Shown here piece after piece: positions 31,989 to 40,625 of a DNA stretch of 64,000 bases. Source of the stretch: UBA5448 sp045536965 (GTDB taxonomy: Bacteria; Bacillota; Clostridia; Oscillospirales; SIG627); the NCBI GenBank assembly GCA_045536965.1, contig JAZSON010000024.1, forward strand, positions 1-64,000, read 5' to 3'. Position 1 is the first letter of the stretch; each line of letters starts with the position of its first letter. Under the pieces are notes generated by a model. That model was not told the DNA's origin and ran no database searches. It saw only the letters and a list, made by a program, of their open reading frames with translations. The position numbers were made by a program, and so were the translations under genes.

Positions 31989-33305
31989 TTATTTGCCCTG
32001 CTGCATTTCGGAAATGGTTTCCAAAATGGCATCGGCCATATAAACAAGCTGTTCTTCGGTCAAACCGTAGATGGGAAGATGGGTAAAGCGTTTGTAGAAA
32101 ACATCCTCGCAAACGGGGCAGGTTGCCGCAATGGCATCCTCGTCGTATCCGTAGGTCTTGAGGATACTAAAGCGGTAAAGGGGACCGAAGTGGGGAATGT
32201 TGGTTACGCCTTTTTCGGTAAGCTTTGCCTTAAACGTTTGAATATCTCCGCCCGCCTTATCGGGATCGATTTGCAAAAGATACAAATGGAAGGAAGGCTG
32301 GGTACCGTCGGCTCCGAGGGGTTGGGGCATAATGGCATCGCAATCGGCAAAACGGCGGTTTAAGTATTCTGCGGCGCCGCGACGCTCGGCAAGAATCTTG
32401 TCATAACGGGCGAGCTGGCAGGTCAAGCCGAGGGCTTGAATCTCGGTGGTAGAAGAGTTGTTGGAGGCGACAAAAGGTCCGTTCTTACCCTGAATGGGCG
32501 AGATGTCGTAAAGCCAATCCTTGATCTTGCGGGAGGTGTCAAGACCGAGAAAACGCGCGCGGGACATTTCGGGCTTAAAGGCATCGACGGTAGTGGTCAA
32601 AATACCGCCCTCGCCAAAGGAGGTGCAGTTTTTCACTTCATGGAGAGAAAAACTGGTAAAATCGGCAATGGTACCGATCTTTCTGCCTTTATAGGATGCG
32701 CCGAAAGCATGGGCGGCATCTTCCAAAACAACAATGTTATGCTTCTTTGCCAAAGCCAAAATGGGATCCATATCCACGGGATAACCGCCGAGGTGAACGG
32801 GAACGATCATCTTGGTCTTAGAGGTAATCTTCTTTTCAACATCCTTCGGATCCATGTTCAGAGTTTGGGGATCAAGGTCTGCAAAGACAAGCTTTGCGCC
32901 GACCGACAAGGGATAGGCCATGGTAGCCACAAAGGTGATGGCGGGAAGAATGACTTCATCGCCCGGGCCGATACCCGCATATTTATAAGCAATTTCAAAA
33001 CCTGCGGTGGCGTTGGTCACGAAAAGCGCCGAATCGCTGCCGAGGTACTCATTGGTCTTTTTCTCACATTCTTCCACCTTGGAACCGAGAGAAAGTTTTC
33101 CCGGAGGGGTAGACACACCGCCGAGCGCATCGATGCTTTTTTCCACGGCAGCAATGGCATCCTCATAGACCTCACCTTCGCCCTGCATCAGAAAGCGAAC
33201 GACTTTTTTGAGGTCTTCTGCATTGTAATTTTCGCCAACGGCTGCCCAAGGCACTCTGGTATCACCGGTATTATAACGGAAATCGGAAGCTTTTTTGGTT
33301 GCCAT
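31989..33305 (-). CDS. DegT/DnrJ/EryC1/StrS-family aminotransferase
   Basis: The 438-residue PLP enzyme has the family layout: TNATAGFEIAYKYAGIGPGD, PAITFVATMAYPL, the PLP-phosphate/ring motif EDAAHAFGASYKGRKIG and the Schiff-base lysine in SLHEVKN followed by GEGGILTT. It normally transfers an amino group to a keto-sugar nucleotide in glycan or antibiotic synthesis. An N-terminal region of about 75 residues precedes the usual start of the fold (FLMQGEGEVYEDAI). No sugar-nucleotide genes adjoin, so the pathway is open. Promoter at 33342-33370 and AAGGAG support expression as a single gene. Confidence 0.88.
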   Translation of the reverse strand: MATKKASDFRYNTGDTRVPWAAVGENYNAEDLKKVVRFLMQGEGEVYEDAIAAVEKSIDALGGVSTPPGKLSLGSKVEECEKKTNEYLGSDSALFVTNATAGFEIAYKYAGIGPGDEVILPAITFVATMAYPLSVGAKLVFADLDPQTLNMDPKDVEKKITSKTKMIVPVHLGGYPVDMDPILALAKKHNIVVLEDAAHAFGASYKGRKIGTIADFTSFSLHEVKNCTSFGEGGILTTTVDAFKPEMSRARFLGLDTSRKIKDWLYDISPIQGKNGPFVASNNSSTTEIQALGLTCQLARYDKILAERRGAAEYLNRRFADCDAIMPQPLGADGTQPSFHLYLLQIDPDKAGGDIQTFKAKLTEKGVTNIPHFGPLYRFSILKTYGYDEDAIAATCPVCEDVFYKRFTHLPIYGLTEEQLVYMADAILETISEMQQGK

Positions 33306-33341
33306 AATCTCTACTCCTTAAATTTTAGTTTTCTTGTTTAC

Positions 33342-33370
33342 AGTATAAGTTTTAAACACCCTTTTGTCAA
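33342..33370 (-). promoter_or_regulatory. promoter of the DegT-family gene
   Basis: Minus-strand -35 TTGACA (33365-33370), 17-base spacer, -10 TATACT (33342-33347). Confidence 0.8.
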
Positions 33371-33478
33371 TAGAAACCGCGCGGAATCATTATATTTTAG
33401 TTTTTGCACTCGACGCCCTGCATCCGTCGTATAAATGGCAAAAAAAGCAAACGTACATGATATTTTGGACACAACCTA

Positions 33479-33507
33479 TTGCAAAATCAATGCCGTTATG
33501 ATATAGT
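33479..33507 (+). promoter_or_regulatory. promoter of the TIM-barrel isomerase gene
   Basis: -35 TTGCAA (33479-33484), 17-base spacer, -10 TATAGT (33502-33507), then AAGGGA near the start codon. Confidence 0.7.
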
Positions 33508-33545
33508 GAATTTAACACTTTTTTCAAAAGAAAGGGAATACAGTT

Positions 33546-34379
33546 ATGATGAAAATCGGCGTAATGACATCCTTTAGAGATGAAAACATTGTAAACGAAT
33601 TTAAAAAGATGAAAGATATGGGCATTTCCTACTGTCAGTTGCAGTCTTGGTATCCCGACCTTTATACCGATGAAAATGCAAAAATGATCGTAGATGCCGC
33701 CAAGGCAAACGATGTCACCATCGACGTGTTCTGGGCAGGCTGGACGGGAGGCGGAAGAGTCTGGAACTTCTATGAAGGCCAGGAAACCCTCGGCATCGTT
33801 CCCCTCGCTTTCCGTGAACGCCGTATCGACGATTTGATGCGCGGCGCCGATTTCGCCTCCAAGCTCGGTGTGAAAAAAGTCGCCACCCACATGGGATACA
33901 TCCCCGAAAACCCCATGTCCACCGAATATAATTCGTTTGTAACCGCCGTCAAGATTTTGGCAAAATACTACCTCAACCTCGGCTGCGAACTTCTTTTTGA
34001 AACCGGTCAAGAAACCCCTGTCACCCTGCTTCGCGTCATTGAAGATGTAGCAACAGGCAACCTCGGTATCAACCTCGACCCCGCCAACCTCATTATGTAC
34101 GGCAAGGCAAACCCCGTCGATGCGCTGGATGTCTTCGGAAAATATGTCCGCTCCCTCCACGCCAAGGACGGTCTCTACCCCACTGATTCGAGAAACCTCG
34201 GCAAGGAAGTAAAAGTCGGTCAAGGCAAAGTCAACTTCCCCCGCCTGATCGAAGGACTGCATGCACTCGGATTTGACGGTGTTTTGTCCATCGAACGCGA
34301 AATCTCGGGCGACCAACAGATCAAAGACATTCAGGACACCAAGATTTTCCTTGAAGACCTCATTTCCAATTTGAAATAA
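33546..34379 (+). CDS. sugar phosphate isomerase/epimerase (xylose-isomerase-like TIM barrel)
   Basis: The 277-residue protein has the AP-endonuclease-2/xylose-isomerase barrel with metal-site residues: Glu in ELLFETGQE, Asp in GINLDPANL, His in RSLHAKDG and Glu in LSIEREISG. Such enzymes isomerise or epimerise sugars or inositol derivatives. ATGATG at the start leaves one codon of doubt. The promoter lies 39 bases upstream and a hairpin terminator follows; the MATE gene downstream has its own ribosome site. It may feed sugars from the many glycosidases of this window; the exact substrate is unknown. Confidence 0.88.
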   Translation: MMKIGVMTSFRDENIVNEFKKMKDMGISYCQLQSWYPDLYTDENAKMIVDAAKANDVTIDVFWAGWTGGGRVWNFYEGQETLGIVPLAFRERRIDDLMRGADFASKLGVKKVATHMGYIPENPMSTEYNSFVTAVKILAKYYLNLGCELLFETGQETPVTLLRVIEDVATGNLGINLDPANLIMYGKANPVDALDVFGKYVRSLHAKDGLYPTDSRNLGKEVKVGQGKVNFPRLIEGLHALGFDGVLSIEREISGDQQIKDIQDTKIFLEDLISNLK

Positions 34380-34387
34380 AGTGAATG

Positions 34388-34412
34388 AAAAGCGGCGCAG
34401 TGCGCCGCTTTT
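34388..34412 (+). terminator. hairpin after the isomerase gene
   Basis: AAAAGCGGCGCA / TGCGCCGCTTTT, followed by GGTC, so possibly a weak terminator or attenuator before the MATE gene. Confidence 0.65.
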
Positions 34413-34429
34413 GGTCAAGGAGGCCAAGT

Positions 34430-35836
34430 ATGGCACTCGCAAAACACACGGGTGATCTCACCCGCGGCTCCATCACCAAGGGCATGCTCCTGTACGCCCT
34501 GCCCGTCATGGCATCCGCACTCCTTCAAAGCTTATACCACAATGCCGACATCATGGTGGTCGGAAAATTTGCCGAAAACGGCGAGGATGCCGTCGGTGCC
34601 ATCGGTGCAACGGGCGCCCTCTTCAATCTCATCGTCAATATTCTCACGGGTCTTGCCGTCGGCGCAACCGCCGTCGTTGCCCGCCATTACGGGGCGGGTA
34701 GCAAAAAAGGGCTTTCCGACTCCATCCACACCTCGATTGCGATTGGCTTTTTCGGCGGTATTCTTGTAGGTACCTTCGGTTATTTTTCAGCGCAGTTTTG
34801 GCTGGAACTGATGGAGACCGATTCCGATCTTCTCCCCCCCGCCACCCTTTATCTTAAAATCTACTTTTTGGCGCTCCCCTTTTCCATGGTTTACAATTTC
34901 GGCGCCGCCGTTCTCCGTGCCATCGGTGACACCCGCCGCCCCCTTTACATTTTGATGCTATCGGGATTATTGAATGTCGCTCTCAATCTTTTGTTTGTCA
35001 TCGTTTTTGACATGAACGTGGCAGGCGTTGCCTTCGCTACCGCTATATCCAACGGATTTTCGGCCCTCCTTGTTATTCTCATCATGCGAAAAGGCGAAGG
35101 GTATTTGCAGTATCAAATCAGAAAAACCCGCATACATATCATGGAAATGAAGCCCATGCTCGCCATCGGACTTCCCACCGCCTTGCAATCCTCGATGTTC
35201 TCCTTGTCCAACGTCATCATCCAATCCACCCTCAATTCGTTTGGAAAAGCAGCGGCGTCGGGTGTGGCGATCGCCCGCAATCTGTGCACCTTCGTTTATT
35301 ACTCTTTCAATGCATTTAATACCGCCGCGCTTGCTTATGCAGGACAAAACTACGGCGCAAAACGCTTCGACCGTCTTTCACAAATCATGAAAAAGGGCAT
35401 ACTTCTTGCAACCGCCTGCAGTATGTTCGTCGGCGCACTCTTCGTCCTTTGCGATGATCTGCTTCTCTCCTTTTACACCGATAGCGCCGAGTTGATCGAG
35501 TGGGCCAAGATTTATAACACTCTCGTCAGCGGTTCCTATTTCCTTTGCGGTGTCCAAGAGGTCATGGTCGGCTTTTTACGCGGTGTCGGAGAATCACTCC
35601 GCCCCACCATCCTCTCCATCTTCTCCATCTGCATCTACCGTTTGATCTGGATCTACGTTGCCCTCCCCCCCTTCCGTACCGCCTTCGGTGAAACGGCAGC
35701 CCTGTGGTTTTTATACTTGAGTTATCCCATTTCGTGGATCATCATGATCGTCGCTCTCCTCTATATGTATCGCAGCAAGATGAAAAAACTCACAATCGAG
35801 TTATCATCTCCGCCCCCCGAAATTCCCGCCGCATAG
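34430..35836 (+). CDS. MATE family efflux transporter
   Basis: A 468-residue MATE exporter starting MALAKHTGDLTRGSITKGML, where AAGGAGG lies seven bases upstream; a longer frame to 34385 has no support. Twelve membrane helices in two halves, with SLYHNADIMVVGKF in helix 1, AVGATAVVARHYGAG in helix 2 and AALAYAGQNYGAKR at the domain repeat. It differs clearly from the MATE gene at 27066, so it is not a recent copy. It exports drugs or metabolites driven by ions. A hairpin between isomerase and this gene might reduce read-through. Confidence 0.92.
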   Translation: MALAKHTGDLTRGSITKGMLLYALPVMASALLQSLYHNADIMVVGKFAENGEDAVGAIGATGALFNLIVNILTGLAVGATAVVARHYGAGSKKGLSDSIHTSIAIGFFGGILVGTFGYFSAQFWLELMETDSDLLPPATLYLKIYFLALPFSMVYNFGAAVLRAIGDTRRPLYILMLSGLLNVALNLLFVIVFDMNVAGVAFATAISNGFSALLVILIMRKGEGYLQYQIRKTRIHIMEMKPMLAIGLPTALQSSMFSLSNVIIQSTLNSFGKAAASGVAIARNLCTFVYYSFNAFNTAALAYAGQNYGAKRFDRLSQIMKKGILLATACSMFVGALFVLCDDLLLSFYTDSAELIEWAKIYNTLVSGSYFLCGVQEVMVGFLRGVGESLRPTILSIFSICIYRLIWIYVALPPFRTAFGETAALWFLYLSYPISWIIMIVALLYMYRSKMKKLTIELSSPPPEIPAA

Positions 35837-35872
35837 AAAAAAGTGCAAACGAAAATTCGTTTGCACTTTTTT
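35837..35872. terminator. bidirectional terminator between MATE and metF
   Basis: AAAAAAGTGCAAACGAA / TTCGTTTGCACTTTTTT, perfect hairpin between convergent genes. Confidence 0.92.
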
Positions 35873-35902
35873 ATGTCATGGTATGTCCGATTGTCTTCCC
35901 CG

Positions 35903-36763
35903 TTAAATAAGACCGGCGATATTCCGGTGAATACGTCTGGTGGTTTCAGGATTGTTCATGGTGTAAAGATGAATACCGTCCACCCCCGCCGCCAAAAGCT
36001 CCACGATTTGATCGGTCGCATAGGCGATCCCCGCATCTCTGAGTGCCTCGGGATTGTTCTCATACCGCTGCATCATACGGGAAAATTTTCTGGGAAGGGA
36101 GGCGCCGCACAAGGTCACCATCTTTTGAATCTGCTTGACGTTGAGAACGGGCATGATACCCGCTTCGATGGGAACGTTAATCCCCGCCGCGCGCACCCGC
36201 TCCAAAAAATCAAAGAAATATTCGTTGTCAAAGAAAAGCTGGGAAATCAAATGGTCTGCGCCCGCATCCACCTTTTGCTTCAAAAAGCGAATATCCCGCT
36301 CCAGCGATGGAGCAGCAACATGCCCCTCGGGATAGCAGGCGGCGGTAATGTCAAAATCAAAGGAAGATTTCATATAAGTAACCAACTCGGAAGCATATTT
36401 AAAATCTTCACGCTTTGGCAAATTGGGATTTTCGTCCCCGCGCAAAGCAAAGACGTTTTCAATGCGCGCATCCTGATACATCTTTAAACGCGTTTCAATT
36501 TCTTCCTTGGAGCTGGTGATGCAGGTGATGTGGGGAAGCGGCTCGATGTGATAGGTGTTTTTCAAAAGACAGGCAATGTCAAAGGTAGAGTGGTCCGCCG
36601 TATTACCGCCCGCACCGTAGGTCACACTGATATAGGCAGGCTTTACGTCGGCAATGGCCTCAAGCGTCTCGTAAATCGTGTGAACGGGAGAGGAGGGCTT
36701 CGGGGGAAATACCTCCACCGAGAAAATTGGTTTGTTGCTTTGGAAGAGCGAGGAAATACGCAT
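35903..36763 (-). CDS. metF: methylenetetrahydrofolate reductase
   Basis: The 286-residue flavoprotein reduces 5,10-methylene-THF to 5-methyl-THF for methionine synthesis. It shows FSVEVFPPK at the N-terminus with the catalytic Glu, YISVTYGAGG, LRGDENPN (folate/FAD loop), AACYPEGH, and QLFFDNEYFF, GIMPVLN. Barrel length is normal for the bacterial type without a regulatory domain. Starts at 36763 (ATG) and 36772 (GTG) are both possible. Together with fhs at 53489 it shows folate one-carbon use; no metH or metE is seen nearby. No SAM riboswitch is evident upstream. Confidence 0.93.
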   Translation of the reverse strand: MRISSLFQSNKPIFSVEVFPPKPSSPVHTIYETLEAIADVKPAYISVTYGAGGNTADHSTFDIACLLKNTYHIEPLPHITCITSSKEEIETRLKMYQDARIENVFALRGDENPNLPKREDFKYASELVTYMKSSFDFDITAACYPEGHVAAPSLERDIRFLKQKVDAGADHLISQLFFDNEYFFDFLERVRAAGINVPIEAGIMPVLNVKQIQKMVTLCGASLPRKFSRMMQRYENNPEALRDAGIAYATDQIVELLAAGVDGIHLYTMNNPETTRRIHRNIAGLI

Positions 36764-36832
36764 ACTGCACACCCACTTTCTAAAATCTTCGCTCGATTAT
36801 ACGTTTTTTCGTAATTTCGACATAATAACAAC

Positions 36833-36861
36833 TTGACAATTACTATATTTCGTGATATAAT
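36833..36861 (+). promoter_or_regulatory. strong promoter of the small sigma-like operon
   Basis: Consensus -35 TTGACA (36833-36838), 17-base spacer, consensus -10 TATAAT (36856-36861), overlapping an ATTTCGTGAT/ATCACGAT palindrome that could be an operator. Confidence 0.85.
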
Positions 36862-36886
36862 CACGATACACCAAAGGAGGGATCAC

Positions 36887-37078
36887 ATGAAGGAAAATCA
36901 AACGATCAAGAAGCAGCTTTTAACATGTTTAAAATCCTTTTTAGAGCAATTAAGCGAAGAGGACGCACTCTATGAGGATTTGGACTGGTTGGTGGAAAAC
37001 CTGCGAGAGGAGACGGGGGACGGCGTCGCGCTGTACGATGCGGACAAACTGTATTCGGATGGGGTGTATCGAGCATGA
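36887..37078 (+). CDS. small acidic protein of unknown function
   Basis: A 63-residue, mostly helical, strongly acidic protein (LKSFLEQLSEEDALYEDLDWLVENLREE). AAAGGAGG upstream supports the start at 36887. Its stop overlaps the next start (ATGA), so the two are translationally coupled. I do not recognise a family; an acidic partner of the basic sigma-like protein that follows (e.g. an inhibitor) is a plausible inference from charge and coupling. Confidence 0.7.
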   Translation: MKENQTIKKQLLTCLKSFLEQLSEEDALYEDLDWLVENLREETGDGVALYDADKLYSDGVYRA

Positions 37079-37539
37079 CGGGAAAGCATTACTTAAAATC
37101 GTATGTCAACGCTCTGCGGCGGTACGAATCGGACAGACGGCTGCTTAAAAATTTGGAAACCCACACCTGCTGGCCATACGGCAGAAAGCTGAAAGGACTT
37201 CCTCCCGATGCCATCCGTTCCCGCGAGATTTTAAAAAGGCGCATCCGACGGGCAGACCTTGTTTTGCGCCGAGCGGGAGAAAAGATTGCGCGAGCGCTTT
37301 CGGCGATGGAAGACCGCATCAGTCGTCAATACATAGAAATGCGATATTTGCGGGGACTGCCCATGGAGGAGATTGCCTACATCGTAGGATACAGCGAGCG
37401 GCAGCTTTACCGCTTGACCCGCGGCATGGAGCGGGAATTTCTGCGGCATCTATCGGCCGCGACGGGCATCACCCGATATGGCGGAAGCCGCCCGAAACAC
37501 CGTTATCATATCACAAATCGAAAAAAATGTAAAGAATAA
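37075..37539 (+). CDS. sigma-70 region-4-like HTH protein (phage-regulator type)
   Basis: A 154-residue very basic protein. Residues ~80-125 look like sigma region 4: RQYIEMRYLRGLPMEEIAYI followed by GYSERQLYRLTRGM, a helix-turn-helix. The N-terminal half (RRYESDRRLLKNLE) is helical. The layout resembles the DUF1492/ArpU-like late regulators of Gram-positive phages and elements. No sigma region 2 is present, so it cannot be a full sigma factor. It overlaps the small acidic gene by four bases. No other phage genes adjoin, so it is a remnant or an adopted regulator. Confidence 0.7.
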   Translation: MTGKHYLKSYVNALRRYESDRRLLKNLETHTCWPYGRKLKGLPPDAIRSREILKRRIRRADLVLRRAGEKIARALSAMEDRISRQYIEMRYLRGLPMEEIAYIVGYSERQLYRLTRGMEREFLRHLSAATGITRYGGSRPKHRYHITNRKKCKE

Positions 37540-37579
37540 AATGAGCGAGGGATGCAAATATTTCCATCCCCCACCACCC

Positions 37580-37610
37580 AAAAGCCGCAGGATTGTCCGC
37601 GGCTTTTCTT
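37580..37610 (+). terminator. terminator of the sigma-like operon
   Basis: AAAAGCCGCAG / CCGCGGCTTTT hairpin followed by CTTTCTTTTTT. Confidence 0.85.
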
Positions 37611-37690
37611 TCTTTTTTGAAAAATAAAACCTTTTTATTTTGCCCCATGGAATCAAGCGCGAATCTTTCTCTTATAATTATAAAGAAGTA

Positions 37691-37720
37691 TTGACAAAGC
37701 GGGGGTGATTGGTATATAAT
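37691..37720 (+). promoter_or_regulatory. promoter of the LtaS-like gene
   Basis: -35 TTGACA (37691-37696), 18-base spacer, -10 TATAAT (37715-37720). Confidence 0.8.
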
Positions 37721-37816
37721 ATTACACGTTTTGACACATCATGCAATAAGACAACTTCGTTATGCACTTATGCATATCTACACATACAAATTCCAACCAA
37801 AGAAAGGGAATGTTTC

Positions 37817-40105
37817 ATGAACTGGTTAAAGGGACTCAAGGCGCTCGGACAGGATTGTCTTACCGTTTTAGGTCGCGCTTTTCGGGCCATCGGCCGTTGG
37901 CTCTGCAATCACAAAACGGCAGTATTTTTCACCCTCTCCATCATCTATTATGAGTTGATGCTCCAACTGATGACCTTCGGAAGCATCGATATTTACTTTG
38001 CATATCCACTTCTTTTTGCCATCCCCTTCGGATGTCTGTGCGGCCTGATTGCAACCGCCTTTAACCGCGTTGTAAACACCGTTATTTCGACCATCCTTTT
38101 GGTGATATTCAGTTTTTATTTCAACTTCCAGGTCATTTATTACAGCTTGTTCAATGACTTTTTCACCTTTGCGCTTGCCGACACGGCAGACGACGCCATG
38201 GGCACCTTCGGTGATGAAATCATCTATCTGATTGTTACCAACCTGCTCAACATTTTCATCATCTGCATCCCCTTTATCATCTTCATCGTCTCACTTGCGC
38301 TCTACCGCATTGCGGCAAAACCCGAGCGTTTGAAAAAGATGGCAGAGAAAGGCACTTTCTTAAGATTTTTGGCAAAAACCTCCAATCGCGCCAGAAACCA
38401 CTTTGATTTGATTCGCCGCCGTCCACTAAAATCCCAGCTTGTTCTCTCCCTCGTTGCCGTCGTGGCGTACGGCATCACCATCCTGACCCTCTTCTTCCCC
38501 GGCACAGGGTACCACACGCCTTATGATCTCTACTTCAATTCGGGTGCTCTTTCCACCCAAATCTCCAAGCTCGGTTTGATTACATCCACCATGCAGGACC
38601 TCGGTGTCCGTCCCACCCCCGAGGAAGGCGATGATGTCATCACACTCGATCCCATCAAGCCTCCCGTCAATGTCAATCCGCCCCAACCGGATAACAACGA
38701 AGATGAACCCGATCCCGATCAACCGGATGTCGAACCCGAAAAACCCATTGAATACAATATACTGCAAATCGATTTTGATGCGCTGATGGCAAGCGAGACC
38801 GACAAAACGGTACAATCCCTCCACACCTATTTCAGCGCTGTTGAGCCCACCAAAAAGAATGACAAAACAGGTATGTTCAAGGGATACAACCTCATATATA
38901 TCTGCGCCGAAAGTTTTTCATCGGCAGCCATCGTAGAGCCTGAACTGACCCCCAATCTTTACAAAATGGCAACCGAGGGCTTCATTTTCAACAACTACTA
39001 TACCATGTTCCCCTCCAACACTACAAACGGTGAGTATGCTTTCTGTACGGGTCTCATTCCCGACCTGACCCGCCAAAAGTCCAACGGCAGCTTCCTCGCC
39101 TCCAAGAAAAACTATCTCCCCTTCTGTTTGGGCAACATGTTTGGTGACATCGGCATTCAGGCCCGCGCTTATCACAACCACACCAAGACCTATTATTCCC
39201 GTAACATCACCCATCCCAACATCGGTTACATCTTCAAGGCCCGCAACCAAGGCATTAGAGTCACGGGTTGGCCCGAATCCGACTACGAAATGGCAAAACA
39301 GTCGTATGAAGATTTCATCAATGACGAACAGTTCCACGCCTACTATATGACGGTCAGCGGCCACTACCGCTACACCTTTGAACTGAAGGAAGATTCCGAC
39401 GGCGACCTTGTTCCCTTGAACACCATGGCCGTGAAAAACAAGGCGCAAGCCCTCAAGTACACCCACAACAAAAACGGCGAGAAATATGACACCACCTGCC
39501 AAGCCTACCTCGCCTGCCACATCGAACTGGACAAAATGATTGGCGAACTGGTTGACAAGCTGACCGCCGCAGGAAAAATGGACAATACCGTATTCGTCCT
39601 CGGCGCCGACCATTATCCCTACGGACTTTCTGCCAAAGAATACAACAACATCATGTCCGAAGAAATCGATACCGCATTTGAGAAATTCAGAAGCACCCTC
39701 ATTCTTTACAACTCTCAAATGATCAACACCATGACCTTGGAAGAAAGAACCGTCGACAAGACCTGTTGCGCCGTTGACGTTCTCCCCACCGTGTTAAACC
39801 TCTTTGGTTTCGATTACGATTCCCGTCTCCTTTCGGGCTCCGACATTTTCTCCGACACACCGGGACTTGCCATTTTGGCCGACCAATCTTATGTCACCGA
39901 CTATGTCAAGTACAACGCATCGAGCCGCAAGATCACCTACTTGGTTGATGAATTTTTGGTTCCCGAGGGATATGTCGATTCTTATATCGAATTTGTCAAG
40001 AACAAATGCACCGCGGCAACCGCCATCCTCAACAAAGACTACTTTGCAAAACTCTTCCCCGAGGCAGCGATAGCCCACCGCGAAGAAGTCAATAACAAAA
40101 AGTAA
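37817..40105 (+). CDS. LtaS-like sulfatase-family membrane enzyme
   Basis: The 762-residue protein has about five membrane helices in its first 280 residues, a Pro/Asp/Glu-rich linker (residues ~300-330) and an extracellular alkaline-phosphatase-superfamily domain. Motifs: YICAESFSS with a metal-site Glu, FPSNTTNGEYAFCTG with the threonine nucleophile, TVSGHY and VLGADHYPYG with metal-binding His/Asp. This is the layout of lipoteichoic acid synthase and related phosphoglycerol or phosphoethanolamine transferases acting on the outer membrane leaflet. AAAGGGA supports the start at 37817; a longer frame from 37709 covers the -10 box and is excluded. No other teichoic acid gene is adjacent. Confidence 0.9.
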   Translation: MNWLKGLKALGQDCLTVLGRAFRAIGRWLCNHKTAVFFTLSIIYYELMLQLMTFGSIDIYFAYPLLFAIPFGCLCGLIATAFNRVVNTVISTILLVIFSFYFNFQVIYYSLFNDFFTFALADTADDAMGTFGDEIIYLIVTNLLNIFIICIPFIIFIVSLALYRIAAKPERLKKMAEKGTFLRFLAKTSNRARNHFDLIRRRPLKSQLVLSLVAVVAYGITILTLFFPGTGYHTPYDLYFNSGALSTQISKLGLITSTMQDLGVRPTPEEGDDVITLDPIKPPVNVNPPQPDNNEDEPDPDQPDVEPEKPIEYNILQIDFDALMASETDKTVQSLHTYFSAVEPTKKNDKTGMFKGYNLIYICAESFSSAAIVEPELTPNLYKMATEGFIFNNYYTMFPSNTTNGEYAFCTGLIPDLTRQKSNGSFLASKKNYLPFCLGNMFGDIGIQARAYHNHTKTYYSRNITHPNIGYIFKARNQGIRVTGWPESDYEMAKQSYEDFINDEQFHAYYMTVSGHYRYTFELKEDSDGDLVPLNTMAVKNKAQALKYTHNKNGEKYDTTCQAYLACHIELDKMIGELVDKLTAAGKMDNTVFVLGADHYPYGLSAKEYNNIMSEEIDTAFEKFRSTLILYNSQMINTMTLEERTVDKTCCAVDVLPTVLNLFGFDYDSRLLSGSDIFSDTPGLAILADQSYVTDYVKYNASSRKITYLVDEFLVPEGYVDSYIEFVKNKCTAATAILNKDYFAKLFPEAAIAHREEVNNKK

Positions 40106-40160
40106 CGAAAGATAAAAAAGAAGTGTGGTTAGGGGCGTACCCCAAAGGACAGTTTTCAGA

Positions 40161-40195
40161 AATACGGTATATCTCGAAAGAGGTATGCCGTATTT
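40161..40195. repeat. palindromic repeat, inverted copy of 11538-11571
   Basis: AATACGGTATA ... TATGCCGTATT palindrome; its reverse complement matches the 11.5 kb copy at about 30 of 34 bases, including the adjoining AAAACTGTCCTT. It starts the 520-base gene-free stretch 40106-40625. Confidence 0.6.
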
Positions 40196-40216
40196 TTGCA
40201 TTTGTGGACTCAAATG

Positions 40217-40513
40217 CAGTGCTTGTCAGGAAAATTGACGAGGCATAGGTGAACATAAAAAGGCTCCCTTGTGTAAAGGGAGCTGACGCCGAAGGCGGCT
40301 GAGGGATTGTTTTTTATAAAATTTAACTTCTACAATCCCTCCGTCACGGCAAGCCGTGCCACCTCCCTTTACACAAGGGAGGCTTTTTTCTACCTTCCGG
40401 AAGGTAAGCGAAAGCTCTTTTGATATGCTAATGTCAAAAGAGCCTTTGCGTTACTTTTGACAAAATATTGTTGTCTTTAATTATGTCAGTGCTTGTCAAG
40501 AAAAAAGGACGAG
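40217..40513. repeat. direct repeats around the MITE-like element
   Basis: CAGTGCTTGTCAGGAAAATT (40217-40236, continuing GACGAGG) and CAGTGCTTGTCAAGAAAAAA (40487-40506, continuing GGACGAGG) enclose the inverted-repeat element. They are too long and imperfect for a simple target-site duplication. Confidence 0.4.
40258..40389. mobile_element. MITE-like inverted-repeat element
   Basis: About 130 bases with terminal inverted repeats GCTCCCTTGTGTAAAGGGAG / CCTCCCTTTACACAAGGGAG and inner inverted ACAATCCCTC / GAGGGATTGT. Such short non-coding palindromic elements are common between genes of gut Clostridia. No transposase is encoded. It could also fold as a transcript end. Confidence 0.7.
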
Positions 40514-40540
40514 GAATTATTAAAATTCCTCGTCTTTTTC
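40501..40540 (-). terminator. terminator of the Gfo/Idh/MocA gene
   Basis: GACGAGGAATTTTA / TAAAATTCCTCGTC-type hairpin with CTTTTTT on the minus strand, about 85 bases past the stop codon. Confidence 0.75.
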
Positions 40541-40625
40541 CTGTCGGTAGGTAACGTATTCTCTTTCATTTACAAAACTGTCCTTAAAAGTACGACTCTT
40601 TTTCCACACTTCTTTTTTACTGTTT

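Noticed and set aside
33390..34442. 350-codon minus-strand frame opposite the TIM-barrel isomerase gene
   Set aside because: The plus-strand gene has promoter, ribosome site and metal-site motifs; the minus frame has none.
36764..36886. SAM or other riboswitch upstream of metF
   Set aside because: The short gap holds only the divergent sigma-like promoter; no conserved riboswitch core is visible.
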